64,000 bases of DNA from Eumeta japonica. Its lineage: Eukaryota > Arthropoda > Insecta > Lepidoptera > Psychidae. The stretch covers positions 620,001 to 684,000 of the forward strand of contig BGZK01000011.1 in NCBI GenBank assembly GCA_005406025.1, written 5' to 3'. Every line of letters starts with the position of its first letter. Within the stretch, counting starts at the first letter, position 1. Positions 13,080 to 25,080 of the stretch are shown one piece after another. The notes below the pieces were generated by a model. The model saw only the letters and a program-made list of their open reading frames with translations. It searched no databases and had not been told where the DNA came from. The position numbers were made by a program, and so were the translations under genes.

Positions 13080-13450
13080 ATTTTTATAACTTAAGAAGGT
13101 TTGACTGATTTTGTTAAAATTGGTATACGCTAAGACCATGCGGTTGCACAAATGATAATTAATCTATGTATGAGTTCGATAAAGAATCTGTTTGTTGTAC
13201 CGAGTTAATCTCTGAAACGGCTGAACAGATCTTAATCAAATTTTAAATGAAAGTAGATTACTTAATGAAATAAGAAACAGAATACTTTTCATTTATCTAT
13301 CTATTCTAATATATTAATCAGTACGTACAATAGATTTGTAAAATTCTTTTATTCTTCATAACCTTATCTTTATTTGTCCTTACTACATTTTTACTCTGAC
13401 TGTCCGTATGTCCTCTTATGAATAAAGAATGACTTAAATGATTATAACGA
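13080..13450. repeat. copies of the AATTGGTATAC satellite
   Basis: Contains TTATAACTTAAGAAGGTTTG, AAAATTGGTATAC and related words found in the 46.1-46.6 kb array, here in one to two degenerate units. Confidence 0.45.
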
Positions 13451-13486
13451 AACTTGGGATACATACAGTTGCGCAATTTGATAGTC

Positions 13487-13564
13487 GTGTTTGAGTGTGT
13501 GTGTGTGAGTGTGTGTGTGTGTGTGTACGCGTGAGTGAATTCATGCTTGTGTGTGTGCGTGTGT
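13487..13564. repeat. imperfect (GT)n microsatellite
   Basis: Interrupted GT run with GAGT, ACGC and GCTT interruptions. Confidence 0.9.
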
Positions 13565-14987
13565 TTTTAATTAATTGAAAATTTTCTGCATTAGGTGTAG
13601 GCCTGTTATCCGCAATTGTTTCGTGACTCGTCTATACCGAGTAATTGGTTCCTGTCCGTCTATGGTGAGAACTCATTGATATAGTCTACTATAATGCATT
13701 CTTTGACAACTGAAAAACCTCCTATTCCTTTTATACTCACACTAAAATTGGTTCATTTAGAAAATAACGCAAAATCGTCGTTTTATGAAGGTAACGATAA
13801 GAAAACGATGGCGCAACCAGAACGATTGGCCCGGATGAATATCACTTATACCGTAGTATTGGAATTGTAATATGAAATAAGATTTATAATTTTTCATGTT
13901 AATCTTTCACTGGTTAACACGAGGCTATTCGAATTTTCAAATTAAGTTTTAATTTAACTTGTGTTAAATATGTTCACTCTTATTCTATGTGTAATTATAT
14001 TTTTTTATTAATTCTGTGATTCAGTTCCCTCCGGAATCCCACTTTGTCCCATCGTATTATTTAATTCGATCAATTATTTTAATATATATAGTGTCCTCCA
14101 AAGTAAATACGGCATTGATTCAGAAATACATACACGTATGTAACTATAATTCTTGCCTAAATCGTTCGCATGGCCTAGAGAACCAGAATAATATTCTTCG
14201 ATCTCACTAAAGGCAAACAGATGAAACGTAACTCAGATTTTAAGGTACACCTCAAGTTACCAAACTCGGAAAGCTCTGTTAAAGTCCTTTCTGTACTTCT
14301 TTGCGTGAAGCCATTAAAAACAAAACTTACAGACAAACAGACAGGCTTTTCAGCCGACTGCACTAGATAGAAAGTTCTGTTTTTGGAGTATATGTATGTG
14401 TATTTATCCTAAACAGCTTGATAGATTTTAACTTGCGAGTAATAAATAGTTGTGAGTTTTAGTTGTGAAAGTGATAGTGGATATTTCAAAGTTCTAAAGA
14501 AATGAATTGACAGATTTTAGCACCAAAATATATGTTTTCAAAAATTTAAATTCTACAAAACGTTTCAATGGGGGTGTCAGAATAAAGGGTTTTCAAAAAT
14601 GATTTTGTATTAAATGTAATTTAGAATGAGGAATGTTAAAAGACATTATAAAAAAATTGGTTGCCTGTAAAGTCGGTATACGGGCGAAAGTTTTACGTGA
14701 CAACGACTTTGAGTGGTAAAATCATTTTAATGTGAATATTCATTCGTATAGTAGGAAGAAGGATGAAATAATAGTAACAATTTAAAACATTTATTTATAC
14801 AAAGAATTATATTTAAAACATTAATTTATACAAAGAATCTCGCACTGAATTTCATATTAACAAAATTTTATTTTTACCTTTACACATACATACGTATTTA
14901 TATACAAATATACATACAATAACTTGCAATACATTTGCGTACAATGAAACAGCGTTTACTACAACTTAACTTGTTCCTATCTGAGTG
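13565..14987. other. intergenic; part resembles the intron of gene E
   Basis: 13820-14160 aligns loosely with 50805-51245 (CGATTGGCCCG, then CACTTATA; later a GTCCTCCAAAG versus GTTGTCCAAAG segment and AATTCTTGCC versus AATTTTTGCC). This suggests a lost relative of gene E once lay near here, but I cannot find an intact first or last exon. Confidence 0.4.
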
Positions 14988-15085
14988 GAAGGGACGCGTG
15001 CCTTTCACTTTTTATGTCTGTCTCTCTCGCTCTTAGGCGGGCTAACCATGCCCGAGTGGAAGGGACGCGTGCCTCTCACTCGCTC
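14988..15085. repeat. two copies of a 24-26 bp direct repeat, 65 bp apart
   Basis: GAGTGGAAGGGACGCGTGCC occurs at about 14990 and again at about 15055, each followed by a CTCACT-type tail. The GC-rich character differs from the surroundings and suggests a fragment of a dispersed element. The following 15086-16029 contains nothing I recognise. Confidence 0.6.
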
Positions 15086-16029
15086 TCATTGTGAGCGCAT
15101 AACGTGAGCGGAGCGTAACGCAGTTTCTTGAAGTGTCACCCGGCAAACCAATTTATAAGACGTTGTCACGTCAAAATCGAGTAACAACATTACCTGGATT
15201 GGCTATCATTACCCTCGATCCTAAAAAACTATTAGATCGGCCATAATAATGTGACCGATTCTAAGTTGGCTTCATACCTTACGGAAATTTGGAAATTTCA
15301 TTCTATAAACTGAAGACTTAAAGCCTTAAAGTTAACATGAGGAATATTCCCGAAGATTTAGTATTGTTTCAATATTTATCAAAAACCCTATTTTTTACGT
15401 AACCTTACTTTCGTGGAAATTTATTACCGTACAGGTACTTAAATGACAAATTGATTTACTACGATAACTAAGAAAATTAAAATAAATTAGTTATTAAAAA
15501 AACTCGAATGCGCAAAAAAAATTATAAAGTTAAAATTTTCCAACTTACTTGTGATAAAATGAGCTGAAAAAAGAAACCAATTGGAAATTTAAATATTTTA
15601 TTATGATTTTGAATAATCATATTTGACAACGTTTACAGACATTCGGAGCCATCAAATATATTAACTATATTTAATTATATAGTCAAATTGTATGATTCTT
15701 AATGCTATAATAATTTATGAGTTCTCAACTCTCACTCACACTCACGCCATATATTTGTTAACTCTTATATGTTTTTACACAAAACACTTCAAATTTATAT
15801 TTATTGTATTTGTTAAATACTGTTATTTAAAGTATTATACAAGGCACATCCACCATATTGGATTTAATATCACGTAATGAAGCCTACGACAAGCGGATCT
15901 TTAAGATGCACCTAATGATATCGCGTTTATCAAATGTGATAAGTACCTTAAGAGCTACACTAGAACAGGTCAACACACACAAAAAATAATTTATATTTAT
16001 TTGTGTTTGTATGTACGTTCACGTAATTT

Positions 16030-16320
16030 GTCGCACTGCGAAATACCATACTCTTACACAATACGGACGTGAAATAGCAGTATCCATTGTTTCGTTTCGT
16101 CCAGTGAGTGTGAGTTTATTAGTAAAACTGGCTTCCACTCGCGGCTCCGCCCGTGTGAACATAGAAATAGATAGAAGGTAATAATAAGTAGTAGGCCTTC
16201 TTTTAACAAAACATTTGAAAAGAAGTGTATTTTTTAAGAGCAGTTTACATAACCGTTTTAATTTTATTGAAAGAAAACACATCTTACTGTCTTTGGCAGA
16301 CATATATTAAACGTAATCGA
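16030..16320. mobile_element. SINE head fragment and CGCGGCTCCGCC-type repeat end
   Basis: 16038-16120 resembles the head of the SINE at 43.75 kb (AAATACCATACTCTTACACA, then AGCAGTATCCAT). 16130-16165 carries CGCGGCTCCGCCCGTGTGAA, a motif repeated near 8.4, 17.2, 37.05, 50.2 and 53.7 kb on this strand and at 47.8, 49.3 and 61.2 kb on the other. The segment to about 16400 is duplicated at 53705-53990, upstream of pseudogene C. Confidence 0.6.
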
Positions 16321-16642
16321 AATGACACGAAACTCTATTTTACTTTCCTTCATTTATTACAATAATAAACTGGCTGAAAAAATAAAATTATAAACACTGC
16401 TGATCGTTGGTGTTAAGTACAGTGAGTTTAATCTTGTTATTCATCCTAAGGAATGTCACATTATATGTTATCTTTTCTGCAATACGTTCCGGAACGCAAA
16501 AGGTTATGCTTCGTTCATGCCAATATGCGCGTAATTAGAGTACAATGGAGTCAATTTCATTGTTCTTTCCGCAAAGGCTCTGGTGTATAATCGATCACTG
16601 AAAAGTTAACAAGAACTGCGCTCAAATAACGTCGGATGCAGC

Positions 16643-16771
16643 CTTTGTGTTACATATGAGACAATAAATCCACTTCTACGGCGCACGTCACGCTCGTCAT
16701 TCGGCAGTCGATATATACAGGAATCGCGCGCAAACGGCGTCAGTGCAAGAGGTATAGTGTTACTCACAGTC
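16643..16771 (+). promoter_or_regulatory. core promoter and 5'UTR of gene A
   Basis: TATATA at 16712-16717 and an arthropod-type initiator TCAGT at 16740-16744 put the likely start at 16742, 30 bp from the TATA box, with a short leader to the ATG at 16772. The whole stretch is almost identical to 36508-36636 upstream of gene B (one difference). Sequence further upstream, 16430-16642, is shared with B and C but diverged. Confidence 0.8.
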
Positions 16772-18167
16772 ATGAGTAAAGTCTGTCTCCTCCTTTTCGT
16801 CTTCTGCTGCGTGGCGGCTGCGGCGCACGCGGCGGAGTCCACCACACCCAAGCCCGACGACTCGCCGCTGGCTGCCGCCTCTAAAGCAGCACCTACTACA
16901 AAGTCGGCTAAAGATGCAACGAAATCAAAAGTATCAAATGTATGTAACGACAAGCTTATTTTTACTAGTCGAAACACAGCCACATTAAAACATTATTTGG
17001 TTCAATTAACAGATGAGGGCACATTTTTCTAATGCCGGATTTGAGACTATATTTTATATGCAGAATTATATTAAATTACGAATGGGGCTCACTTTTCGCT
17101 AATTTCTATTTTTTTCCGTTAGATTGCAACAATTCGACATTGAGAGTTTCCGAAGGGTTATTTGTATATTAAACTAGCCTTCCCCCGCGGCTCCGCCTGC
17201 GTGGACATAGAATGAATTCCTTACTTGTGTATCAATTGAACATGTTTTCAATCACGATGGCGATCGCTATGCCGTCCTCGTTCATTTTATCCCCATACTC
17301 GATTTCGATCTTAGACCCGTCCTCGATTTCAATCCGCCTCGATCTCAACTTTCGTTCAATTCCGCTCCGCATCTCACTTGTAATTTCTATTCCGCTACCG
17401 GTCAAGATTCCGATTTGGAAATAAACCTTTGTAAATACTAGTATTAAAATGTAGGCCATGTTATTCAGGAATAGCGTATTTCTTATAGATAAAGGAATTT
17501 TAGAAACGGTTCAATAAATCAGTTCAATAGTACAAATATACAGACGAAGTTGGGTGCAAATGTTAATTTTTTTTTTTCATGCCCATAATCTTCGCACATA
17601 TGCAAGCAATAAGTTTTATCCAAGAAGTTTTATTAAAATTGAATGAACGTTATGTCAACGCATAAAGTATGAAGAAACAAATATTGATTTTATAATTAGA
17701 CTATAGAAACTTTAAATTTTATTTAGAAATATCTATTATAAAACTCAACATTTTTGTTGAGCTTTACTCAGATAGAAGATAGAAGAGATACTCAGAGAAA
17801 GATGAATCGGTTTGTATATCAGGTCCTTCTATATTTACTCTTATTTTCATTTCCATGGAACTCTGATAAATAAAAATTTAGATAAATGAGTTTCCTCAAC
17901 TACACAATACATCTTCCATATCATCATATACTCTCTACAATTGTTATTATTGAAATTTCAGCCCTTATCCAGCATGACCAAAGAGATGACTGATCTGTCA
18001 GACGAAGCAGGAAAATCGTTAAAAGAGGTAAGCGATATCATACGGAGCGCCTCTCGACTTACGTGGAAATAAAAACAAATTAAAAATTTGAAATAAAATT
18101 GTTCCAGGGCGCAGACGGGATGGAGACGGTTATGAAATCGTTCTCCCTGAGAGCCTTGATCGTTTGA
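16772..18167 (+). CDS. gene A: small secreted protein, 97 aa, three exons
   Basis: Exons 16772-16939, 17962-18027 and 18108-18167 join in phase 0 with good splice sites (GTATGT...TTTCAG; GTAAGC...TTCCAG). The first exon encodes a signal peptide (MSKVCLLLFVFCCVAAAAHA, likely cut before ES) followed by a low-complexity Ser/Thr/Pro/Ala/Lys segment with STTPKPDD. Exon 2 has exactly 22 codons (PLSSMTKEMTDLSDEAG...), and exon 3 encodes GADGMETVMKSF and a short hydrophobic end. No cysteines remain after signal cleavage, so it is not a disulfide-stabilised peptide. Gene B has the same exon plan, which strongly supports the model. I do not recognise the family, so function is unknown; a secreted, partly disordered and perhaps O-glycosylated product is an inference from composition. 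The long minus-strand frame over exon 1 is a shadow. Confidence 0.8.
17170..17420. repeat. repeat insertion in intron 1 of gene A
   Basis: 17173-17212 carries CCGCGGCTCCGCCTGCGTGG, immediately followed by a quasi-periodic CGATTTCGATC tract to about 17410. The same pair sits at the same place in intron 1 of gene B (37050-37480), so the insertion predates the A/B duplication. Confidence 0.7.
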
Positions 18168-18221
18168 GATAAGCAGTGATGGCTTTGTTCAGTGTGGCTT
18201 GTTCCGCTTGTATAAATCGTT

Positions 18222-18227
18222 AATAAA
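18222..18227 (+). terminator. AATAAA polyadenylation signal of gene A
   Basis: AATAAA lies 55 bp after the stop codon, followed by TGTTTTATTCGCAATGAG. The same string with one change follows gene B at 38269. Confidence 0.8.
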
Positions 18228-18419
18228 TGTTTTATTCGCAATGAGAATCTCAATGTTTCATTTCCAAGTTAAGTAATTATATATAGAGTTATAGATTGCA
18301 TGAGAAGCACGAATATATGTTTTTTTGTGGTATTTATATACTGAATTTACAGAACCTAAAACACATATTAGAGGGAAATACATTTAATAGTTAGTCGGGG
18401 TCATTTAATGGTTACGATA

Positions 18420-18540
18420 TGAGCAGGTAGTGATGGCCTCCGAAGGAAAATACCACATTTCTTGCTATGCTAAATCTTTACATCGAGTGTTGTCTGTAAT
18501 AAAAAGTGAACAATCATCAGACAACCAATGAATTAATTTT
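18420..18540 (+). pseudogene. relic of an unidentified coding unit (paired with 38583-38816)
   Basis: Reads EQVVMASEGKYHISCY in one frame; the paired block downstream of gene B reads EQDVIAVEAKYYTSCY. Both are short and end in stops. The A-E-(A)-K-Y-x-x-S-C-Y pattern recalls a protein family often carried by insect transposable elements, but I cannot name it. Confidence 0.4.
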
Positions 18541-20010
18541 ATTTTTAAACTATCATTTTATAAGAATATTAACCACAAAATTTACTTATTACTTATTTGA
18601 TACCTTGTATTTTTCATTGCATGTACTATTTCTATTATAATAAACGACTTCATAAATCATATTTTGTACTCAATTACACGGTCGATGTGATAAATTATTA
18701 TACATATAGCTAATAATTTCTCACTATTCTCGTTCTATCTAAAAACAATTTATTGATAATATATTAATTCATGTACATAATTAATATACAAAATTTGTAA
18801 AAAAGTTTTTCTGCTCTACGATTTATTTTAATAACGTCAAACGTACTTTTTTTAAAAAAACGAGATCTCACAAAAAAAAAAGATTTTTGTGAACTTTTGA
18901 CCTCTAATATCTTATGTGTGACACATACACGAGATTACATGAGACATTTGAGCTACCTTATAAAACGCGGACACGTAGGTGTGTACTAGTTTAAGGCTTA
19001 TTATTTTCATTCAGAGGTTAAATCGTCATTCGACTGAAATAAATTCCTTTTGTGAATTTGAAGTGCCACAGTTCATAAAAAAATCCAAGCATAATAATTT
19101 AATATCGTACGTAACTAACTACAACAAGCTTAAGTTGTTTATTTTAAAATAGATAAATGATTCGGTAATTAAAAGGCGTAGCCCAAAGTGAAACTTATAA
19201 AAATGAACTTGTATTCAAGACGAGTTGAATAGGCACCTGTGAAATCACCTGTAAAATAGCACAGATTAACTTCTTATTAGCATAGATTAATATTAACAAC
19301 TTTTCAATAAAACCTACTTCTTTTGTCCGTTTTCATTCTAAGCAGTTGTCTATTATATAATTACTTGCGACGCTTCAAAAAGGAAACTTTTTCTTCTAAA
19401 TTTTCTTTGATCAATAAGAATTTCATTTATGAAATTCCTTATCGATTAAAAAATGCTTTCATTCTATCGAAACCTGGGCAGCGGTACAGTCTCTTTATTT
19501 GATTACTGTTATATATTGTTAGGAAGACAATATCCTCTAATCAGCCCGAGCAAAACATAAAAGCACGTAAACAAGCCGCGGAGAGGAACGTAACAGAGAA
19601 ATGTCTTTTAAGTTCTTCACCAAGGGATCGGAAGACGTTTTCAAAACGTCAAGTTGTAAATGGTGCGCCATCAAAATTAACGACGAATATATTATACACA
19701 GAATCAAAGATTCACAATGACAATTCAATTCTGCTGGGTAGCTTTCAGGAAAATAAAATTCAGTGATATGTACATAGTCGTCTCTACTTCTCAGTAACTT
19801 AACATTTCTGGTATAACACCTTGGCGGTGGTGAACGAGTGTTGGCGCATTTGTCTTTGAATCAGAAATTAGCGGAATCAAATTATACTCTAGATGAATGG
19901 TCCAATGAATTTTAACTCAAGAGATAGAAATACATGCTTTATATTACAAAGAGCACGTGATGACGCAATTGCCATGTTCATGACAAGTAGCTAACAATCC
20001 GTTCCGGATT
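18541..20010. other. duplicated noncoding block, paired with 40.38-42.68 kb
   Basis: Landmarks shared in order with the region downstream of gene B: CAACCAATGAATTA (18523 and 40395), ATATCTTATG/ATATCTTGTA near 18908 and 40758, TTTTAAGTTCTTCACCA (19606 and 42370), CACCTTGGCGGT (19819 and 42580). No gene is supported. Divergence is much higher than in the promoter tracts of A and B. Confidence 0.6.
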
Positions 20011-21109
20011 GGTGATACGACTGCCGTGGGGTTACAGTTCAATATCTTAATATTATAATTAGTTATGTTTATTTCTATGCAGTGTCATAATTTTTGAAAC
20101 AAAACAGTGAAAGCAACACTATATAATATGGACTATACTTTAATTTTTGAAAACTTCAAGTTTCGTTATGATTTGCTTTGTGATTTCAGCGTACAGTAAT
20201 TACGAACATATATTTCCACAACTGTACACCAATCTGAGAAACTCAGACAAATTCTGTAGTAATTCTTGTACCCAAGAAGGTGCTACAATAAGAATTTTAT
20301 TCCACGCGTTGAAAATAATTAATATATTCCAACTGAGAATCGATAGTGGGACTAAAATTGGAAGCATAGAAGAGACCAGCTTTGTGGTCCACAATGGACG
20401 AGGGACCAGAATCGGATCAGACTGGACCCAGAAATCTAATCGGATAAAGATTTTCTTACGGAGTGTCTATATTCGATACATCTAAGCAAATATCCATGTA
20501 ATGCACTGGTCGCAATTCTGAGTTTCCTTCTACCACACTCAACTCAACACTTAACCAAAATGAAGCTCGCTAAAAGTAGTGAGTGAAATCTGTAAAGCTA
20601 ACACAGCCAAATAGCTATAAACCATATACGGACAGCACTAGTTGAATGCTAATCAATTACCCCCTATCGTTTAGTGAATATTAATTCAGATGTCCATTAT
20701 TCAGTACCCTATTATTAACTATGGCTGTTATAGCAGCAGTTTTTTAGCCAATTACTCCTACTATACATATGCAGCACTAATTGAACAAGAAATTGTTAGT
20801 ACTGAAGTAGTATGCTGCGTGATATAATTTCGGTGTTTAACGTTCATTAAACTTTAAATCAAAATAAAGTCAACTAAGAGCAAGAAATTTTACAATTTTT
20901 GACTCATCTTTCAGAACGTCAAATTTTTATTTTCAACACTAAATGTGCACTAAATTATTAATTAAAACATTAGAGATTTTGACTATTTTTCTATGTTAGC
21001 TTTACAAGCTTCCACACAGTGGACGGTTTAAGTTCAAGTCCCTCCGTATTAAATAAAATTATTATAGAAGAGGACACATAAAATCTGACGTAGCGACAGC
21101 AATAATTTA
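20011..21109. other. intergenic, nothing recognised
   Basis: An open frame at 20147-20485 begins at TTG; its first ATG is 24 nt downstream and the protein shows no domain and no paralogue. I do not call it a gene. Confidence 0.5.
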
Positions 21110-21560
21110 AACTGTTGCATTACAAATATAACGTAGCGTGTTGCACAGAGTTTAACGAAAAGGGTAACCAAATGGGCAGTTGTGATAAATAAATACGACC
21201 GTTAATACGACAGGAGAGCCTATCAGATCTTTGTGATTTAGATTATATTATATTGTTATGAAATTATGTTCAGGTAATACAATGGGCACAGACAATTTAT
21301 CAATCAATAATTCAAACCTGGTGATCTAAATTACTCAGCGGCAGTGATCGCAAATGAAGGAGCCGTTAAGTCGCGGAACACCTAGGGGAGATAAGGAATG
21401 TGCAAGCACTAGATCCAGGTGTCAAAGCAGTCATTCTTAAGGTGGTTACATTTCTTGAACCAGATGAACACCATCCATAGGTAATATTCCCGTTAATTCA
21501 TGTATTCCACTTTTGTACTTTTTCCACCATAATCTCGTAAAAGTTAAACTCCCGATCAGT
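21110..21560. repeat. duplicated block, also at 29490-30200 and 42680-43600
   Basis: Shared landmarks: a GTAGCGTGTTGC segment, GGGCAGTTGTGATAAATAA, CAGATCTTTG, and later GATCCAGGTGTCAAAG with the following ATTCTTAAG stretch. Substitutions among the copies are not concentrated at any codon position in the frames I tested, so I see no sign of coding constraint. Confidence 0.65.
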
Positions 21561-21617
21561 TAGTTTTTAACTATTTACTTTTTTTGTTAAAGGTTTTTTA
21601 ACCAATAAAAAAATTTT

Positions 21618-21791
21618 TTAAATGATAATATTACAATCGTTTACAAAACGGTCGAATTTCTGAAGTACAGAGAAAGTTAATAGTTGGATATAAGAAATGG
21701 AGGAGGTAAGCAAGAGATAAATGATAGACGTAATAAATAAAGCACATACTTCATGAAGATACAATGTTTCAGTTTGTGTGTTTGGACTTAC
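21618..21791 (-). pseudogene. relic of a D/F-type gene: last exon intact, exon 2 deleted
   Basis: On the minus strand 21659-21618 is a 42-nt open exon ending in TAA (KFDRFVNDCN...), preceded by CTTCAG. It matches the last exons of D (AFDSFANDHN) and F (EFDLFANDRN) in length, reading frame and stop position. Upstream, the intron with its donor GTAAGTCC is still visible at 21791-21786, but the 66-nt exon 2 is gone except for about six bases. The copy at 30.3 kb shows the same loss. Faces gene A in convergent orientation. Confidence 0.6.
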
Positions 21792-21799
21792 GTCGTTAA

Positions 21800-22480
21800 A
21801 AGAATATAGTTTATCAAAAATTGTGTTTCAATACGGTGTGGCATGTTAAGGTCATTCGAAACGAATGCAAAAACCTAAAGTGTCGAGAGATGGCACTGTT
21901 CGGCTTTATAACAGAAAAATGTTAAATATTGTCCCAAATGCTAATTTGCAGTCAAACAACTCAGTTTCACGGAAAGCTATTTTTAAGTTTCACATATAAC
22001 AGCACAATTTATTCTAAAATTATGATGTAATTTAGATAATACGGCAAATTTTACTTGTCTTTCAGACCTTTCAGATTTGTTCTATTAAACACAAATATAC
22101 ACTTGTTCGTGATTACTACAATTGGCCGATTTTAAGAGAGGAGTGGCTTTACGAAGTGGCCCTTTTAGTCTAAAACTAATTCTATGAACATATATTTCAC
22201 CAGGATACTCTACAGCCAGTCGCACGACAATTTTATGTTTATTTTCAATATGATTAAATAATATGTAAAAGGAATATTGTTTGACGATTCTTCTATCATC
22301 GGACATCGAAGAATATATTCGTAACTTGTCTTATGAGAATAATACACATTTAGGGTTCCTGCGTGTATTATAGGAAAATTTAAAAATGGGGTAATTTTAT
22401 TGGAATTGAATTAAAAGTCCTATTGTAAACCAATTGTCCTATGTGCACACGGGTGAATCCACGGAAGAAAATTAACCACA
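21800..22480. other. intergenic, nothing recognised
   Basis: The minus-strand frame 22085-22306 has no recognisable features. Confidence 0.5.
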
Positions 22481-23010
22481 ACAGTGAAGGAATATTCGAT
22501 ACATTTTTAGCGTTCCGTGAGAATTTCTAAGAACGCTTTACGACTTTAATAAATCTTCCTGAAAATATTATTGAAAGCCAATAAAAAGAAATCCAAAACA
22601 TATTTAGGGTTCCATGAGATTCCAGAGAACCCTTATAATTTAACCGAATTTAATAAAATTAAGAATGCAAACAACTGAAAAACCAGTAAAGGGATATGTG
22701 ATACGTTTTTAGGGTTCCGTTAGAACACTGAGGAACTTTAAAGTTTAATAAATTTTAATAGAATTAAAAATGGAAGGAGACTGAGAAGGAGTAATGGTGT
22801 ATTCGATATATTTTTAGGGTTCGGTGAGATTAACTGAGAACCCTTATAACTTAACCGATTTCAATAAAATTTAGAATGGAAGCAATTGAAAACCAATAAA
22901 AGTATGTCCATTACATTTTTAGAGTTCTGTGAAAATTACTGAGAATCTTTATAATTAAAAGATTTCTATAAAATTTTGTATGGAGACAATTCAAAACCAC
23001 TAAAAGTTAT
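22481..23010. repeat. five diverged tandem units of about 105 bp
   Basis: Each unit starts near TTTTTAGGGTTCCGTGAG (about 22505, 22600, 22707, 22813, 22917), continues with ACTGAGAACCCTTATAA and AATAAAATTTAGAATGGA-like words and ends in GAAAACCAATAAAAG. Identity between units is low, indicating age. The inverse of this array occurs at 8060-8400. Confidence 0.7.
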
Positions 23011-24780
23011 CCAAAGTTATCAAGAGGCATTACTAAGAGGCATACTAAGCGGCATTAGATTTCAAAATATACACAATTTCAAGAAAACGTAAACAAACAA
23101 GTTTATTTCCTAATTTTATTTTTTAAATTTCATGTCGATTTCCATCGTCGTCTGATACATTGCAAGTAATCCTACGTCTCAGTATTAATTGTTACCTTAT
23201 ATTTTGCATTTATAGTGTTAAAATAATTATAGCAGACCTAGATAGATTGCCTATAGTAAAATTATTATTGCACGTATCAGGTAACAACGTCTTATACGTT
23301 TCAAATATGTTGTATCTCTAGAGAATTCTCGGAAATTCAAAGTATTTTCTATGGATATTTTTATTATTTTACCTCACATAAAGCTCTTTTTACAATAATT
23401 TTTGTTTCCTTCTTTATATTACATGAAAAATCTCTTCTCGAAACACTTTTGCAGGGACAATGTTTTCGTAAATAAACATGACAAATATTTTAAGTGTTTA
23501 TGGAACGAATTAACGTGATTTTTAAAATATAATTTTAGTTCATACATATTCAATTACATGCATTCAATTACATGTTGGGTATTTAATATGAAACGAAACA
23601 CAGTTTATCATCTCATTTTATTCATAAATCCGAAATGTTTTTTTTCTGTGAACATCAGAACTAGTTACGAAAAACATTTAAGAATGGTAACGCAAATGTG
23701 TTCAAACAAGGTCACACTAAAATATGTTATGTAAATATACATTTGCTAACGTGAAAAATATAAAAATATGTTCACATAATAAAAATTAATCAACTAATAC
23801 ATCCACTTATTGGTTGTAAGTATTCGATTTGATTTGATATTGCATTCTGAACTGTGAACAGGACATAGTATTTAAATTTGAAAAGTATTGCTTACGATTT
23901 TTAATTTTCTATACAGCACATAATATACGGCGTACCTTAATTAATCTCAAATACATATAAATAATACATATGCATATATTGAAACACATGCATATACACA
24001 CACACACACACACATTTATTGAAAACAATTAAATATATTGAAAACGGACTATAAGTAGGTAATAAATAATATCTTTACACCTCAAAAAGAATGGAATCAC
24101 ATAAATATGTTTAACTTCTTATAGATGTTCCTGAAAATATATCATTGTAAATTTTTAATAGATTTTAAATTATCTTTAAGATTTGAAATGAATAATATGA
24201 GGTTATGAAAGACCAGAGAGTAGATTTGATGTCTCTCAAAGGTAAATAAATAAATAGAGACATTTTCCAAGCTGTTGTAGCCTCATTCATACGACGCGTC
24301 TTGTCTTCGTCTAGCTCGTACGAAATTTGAAGACCAAAGTGTAGGCCAAATAATGCAGAAGCATATTGTGATTGCGGACATCTCTTGCACATCTATATAT
24401 TTATTACGCTGTCATATCAGTGATTTCTTTTACTATTTGTTTGTAAACATATTGAAGAAATATATACTCTACGGTGATGTTACAGCTTTCAATTTTGTCA
24501 AATAAATTGCAATATTCAGTTGCATAGATCTGTTAGTAAACACAAGAAATTCATTTCTGTGTGCACTCACACGGATATAAATACAGACGATTTTTCATGA
24601 ATTTTAAAATTAAATATCAAAGTAAGCGAATGATTTTATTTCTTCGAAATCATGTAACGAAATTCACATTTTTTGAACTTTTTTTAATGTGAATTTTGAA
24701 ATTATTTATATTATACAGTCAAAACGCACAATGAAATAAATTTATATCAAATTGACGTGTTGCGTTTACGCTTAATCTAA
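23011..24780. other. intergenic with a (CA)n run at 23996-24013
   Basis: No supported gene. A short perfect CA dinucleotide run is the only clear feature. Confidence 0.5.
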
Positions 24781-25080
24781 GGAATGTAAGTTAATTCAGA
24801 AAAAATTAAGATTTCCCGATTGCCTCCCTGTTTCAATGAAAAAACATACGTGACTAATTGACAATATTTCAATTTTGAAAGATTTTCAATTAGTACAGTG
24901 TACTCAAAAGTGATTAAAAAATTAGTTGGTTTATATTTACCGACCAGTTAATTTTTGACGGTAATATTTAAGTTGTGAAAAATCTAAGGCAAATTTAATT
25001 CAATTTAGGATTATTGTATCTTAGAACTATAAAGTGCCTTCGCTTCCGACGCCAGCGGTCACTGACAATAGTCTAAAGTA
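24781..25080. repeat. duplicated block, also at 30540-30780 and 55180-56010
   Basis: Shared landmarks: CCTGTTTCAATGAAAAA, TTTTTGACGGTAATATTTAA, and CTTCGCTTCCGACGCCAGCGG at the end. In the 30.7 and 55.9 kb copies the minus strand shows a TTATAC box about 30 bp ahead of a TCAGT initiator; the 25 kb copy keeps TCAGT but not the box. Confidence 0.65.

Noticed and set aside
16606..16983. 125-codon minus-strand frame over gene A exon 1 (and 36471-36860 over B)
   Set aside because: It is antisense to the signal-peptide exon, conserved only because that tract is nearly identical between A and B; no promoter or splice evidence on the minus strand.
20147..20485. 112-codon plus frame with a hydrophobic start
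   Set aside because: Starts at TTG rather than ATG, no paralogue, no domain, no supporting promoter spacing.
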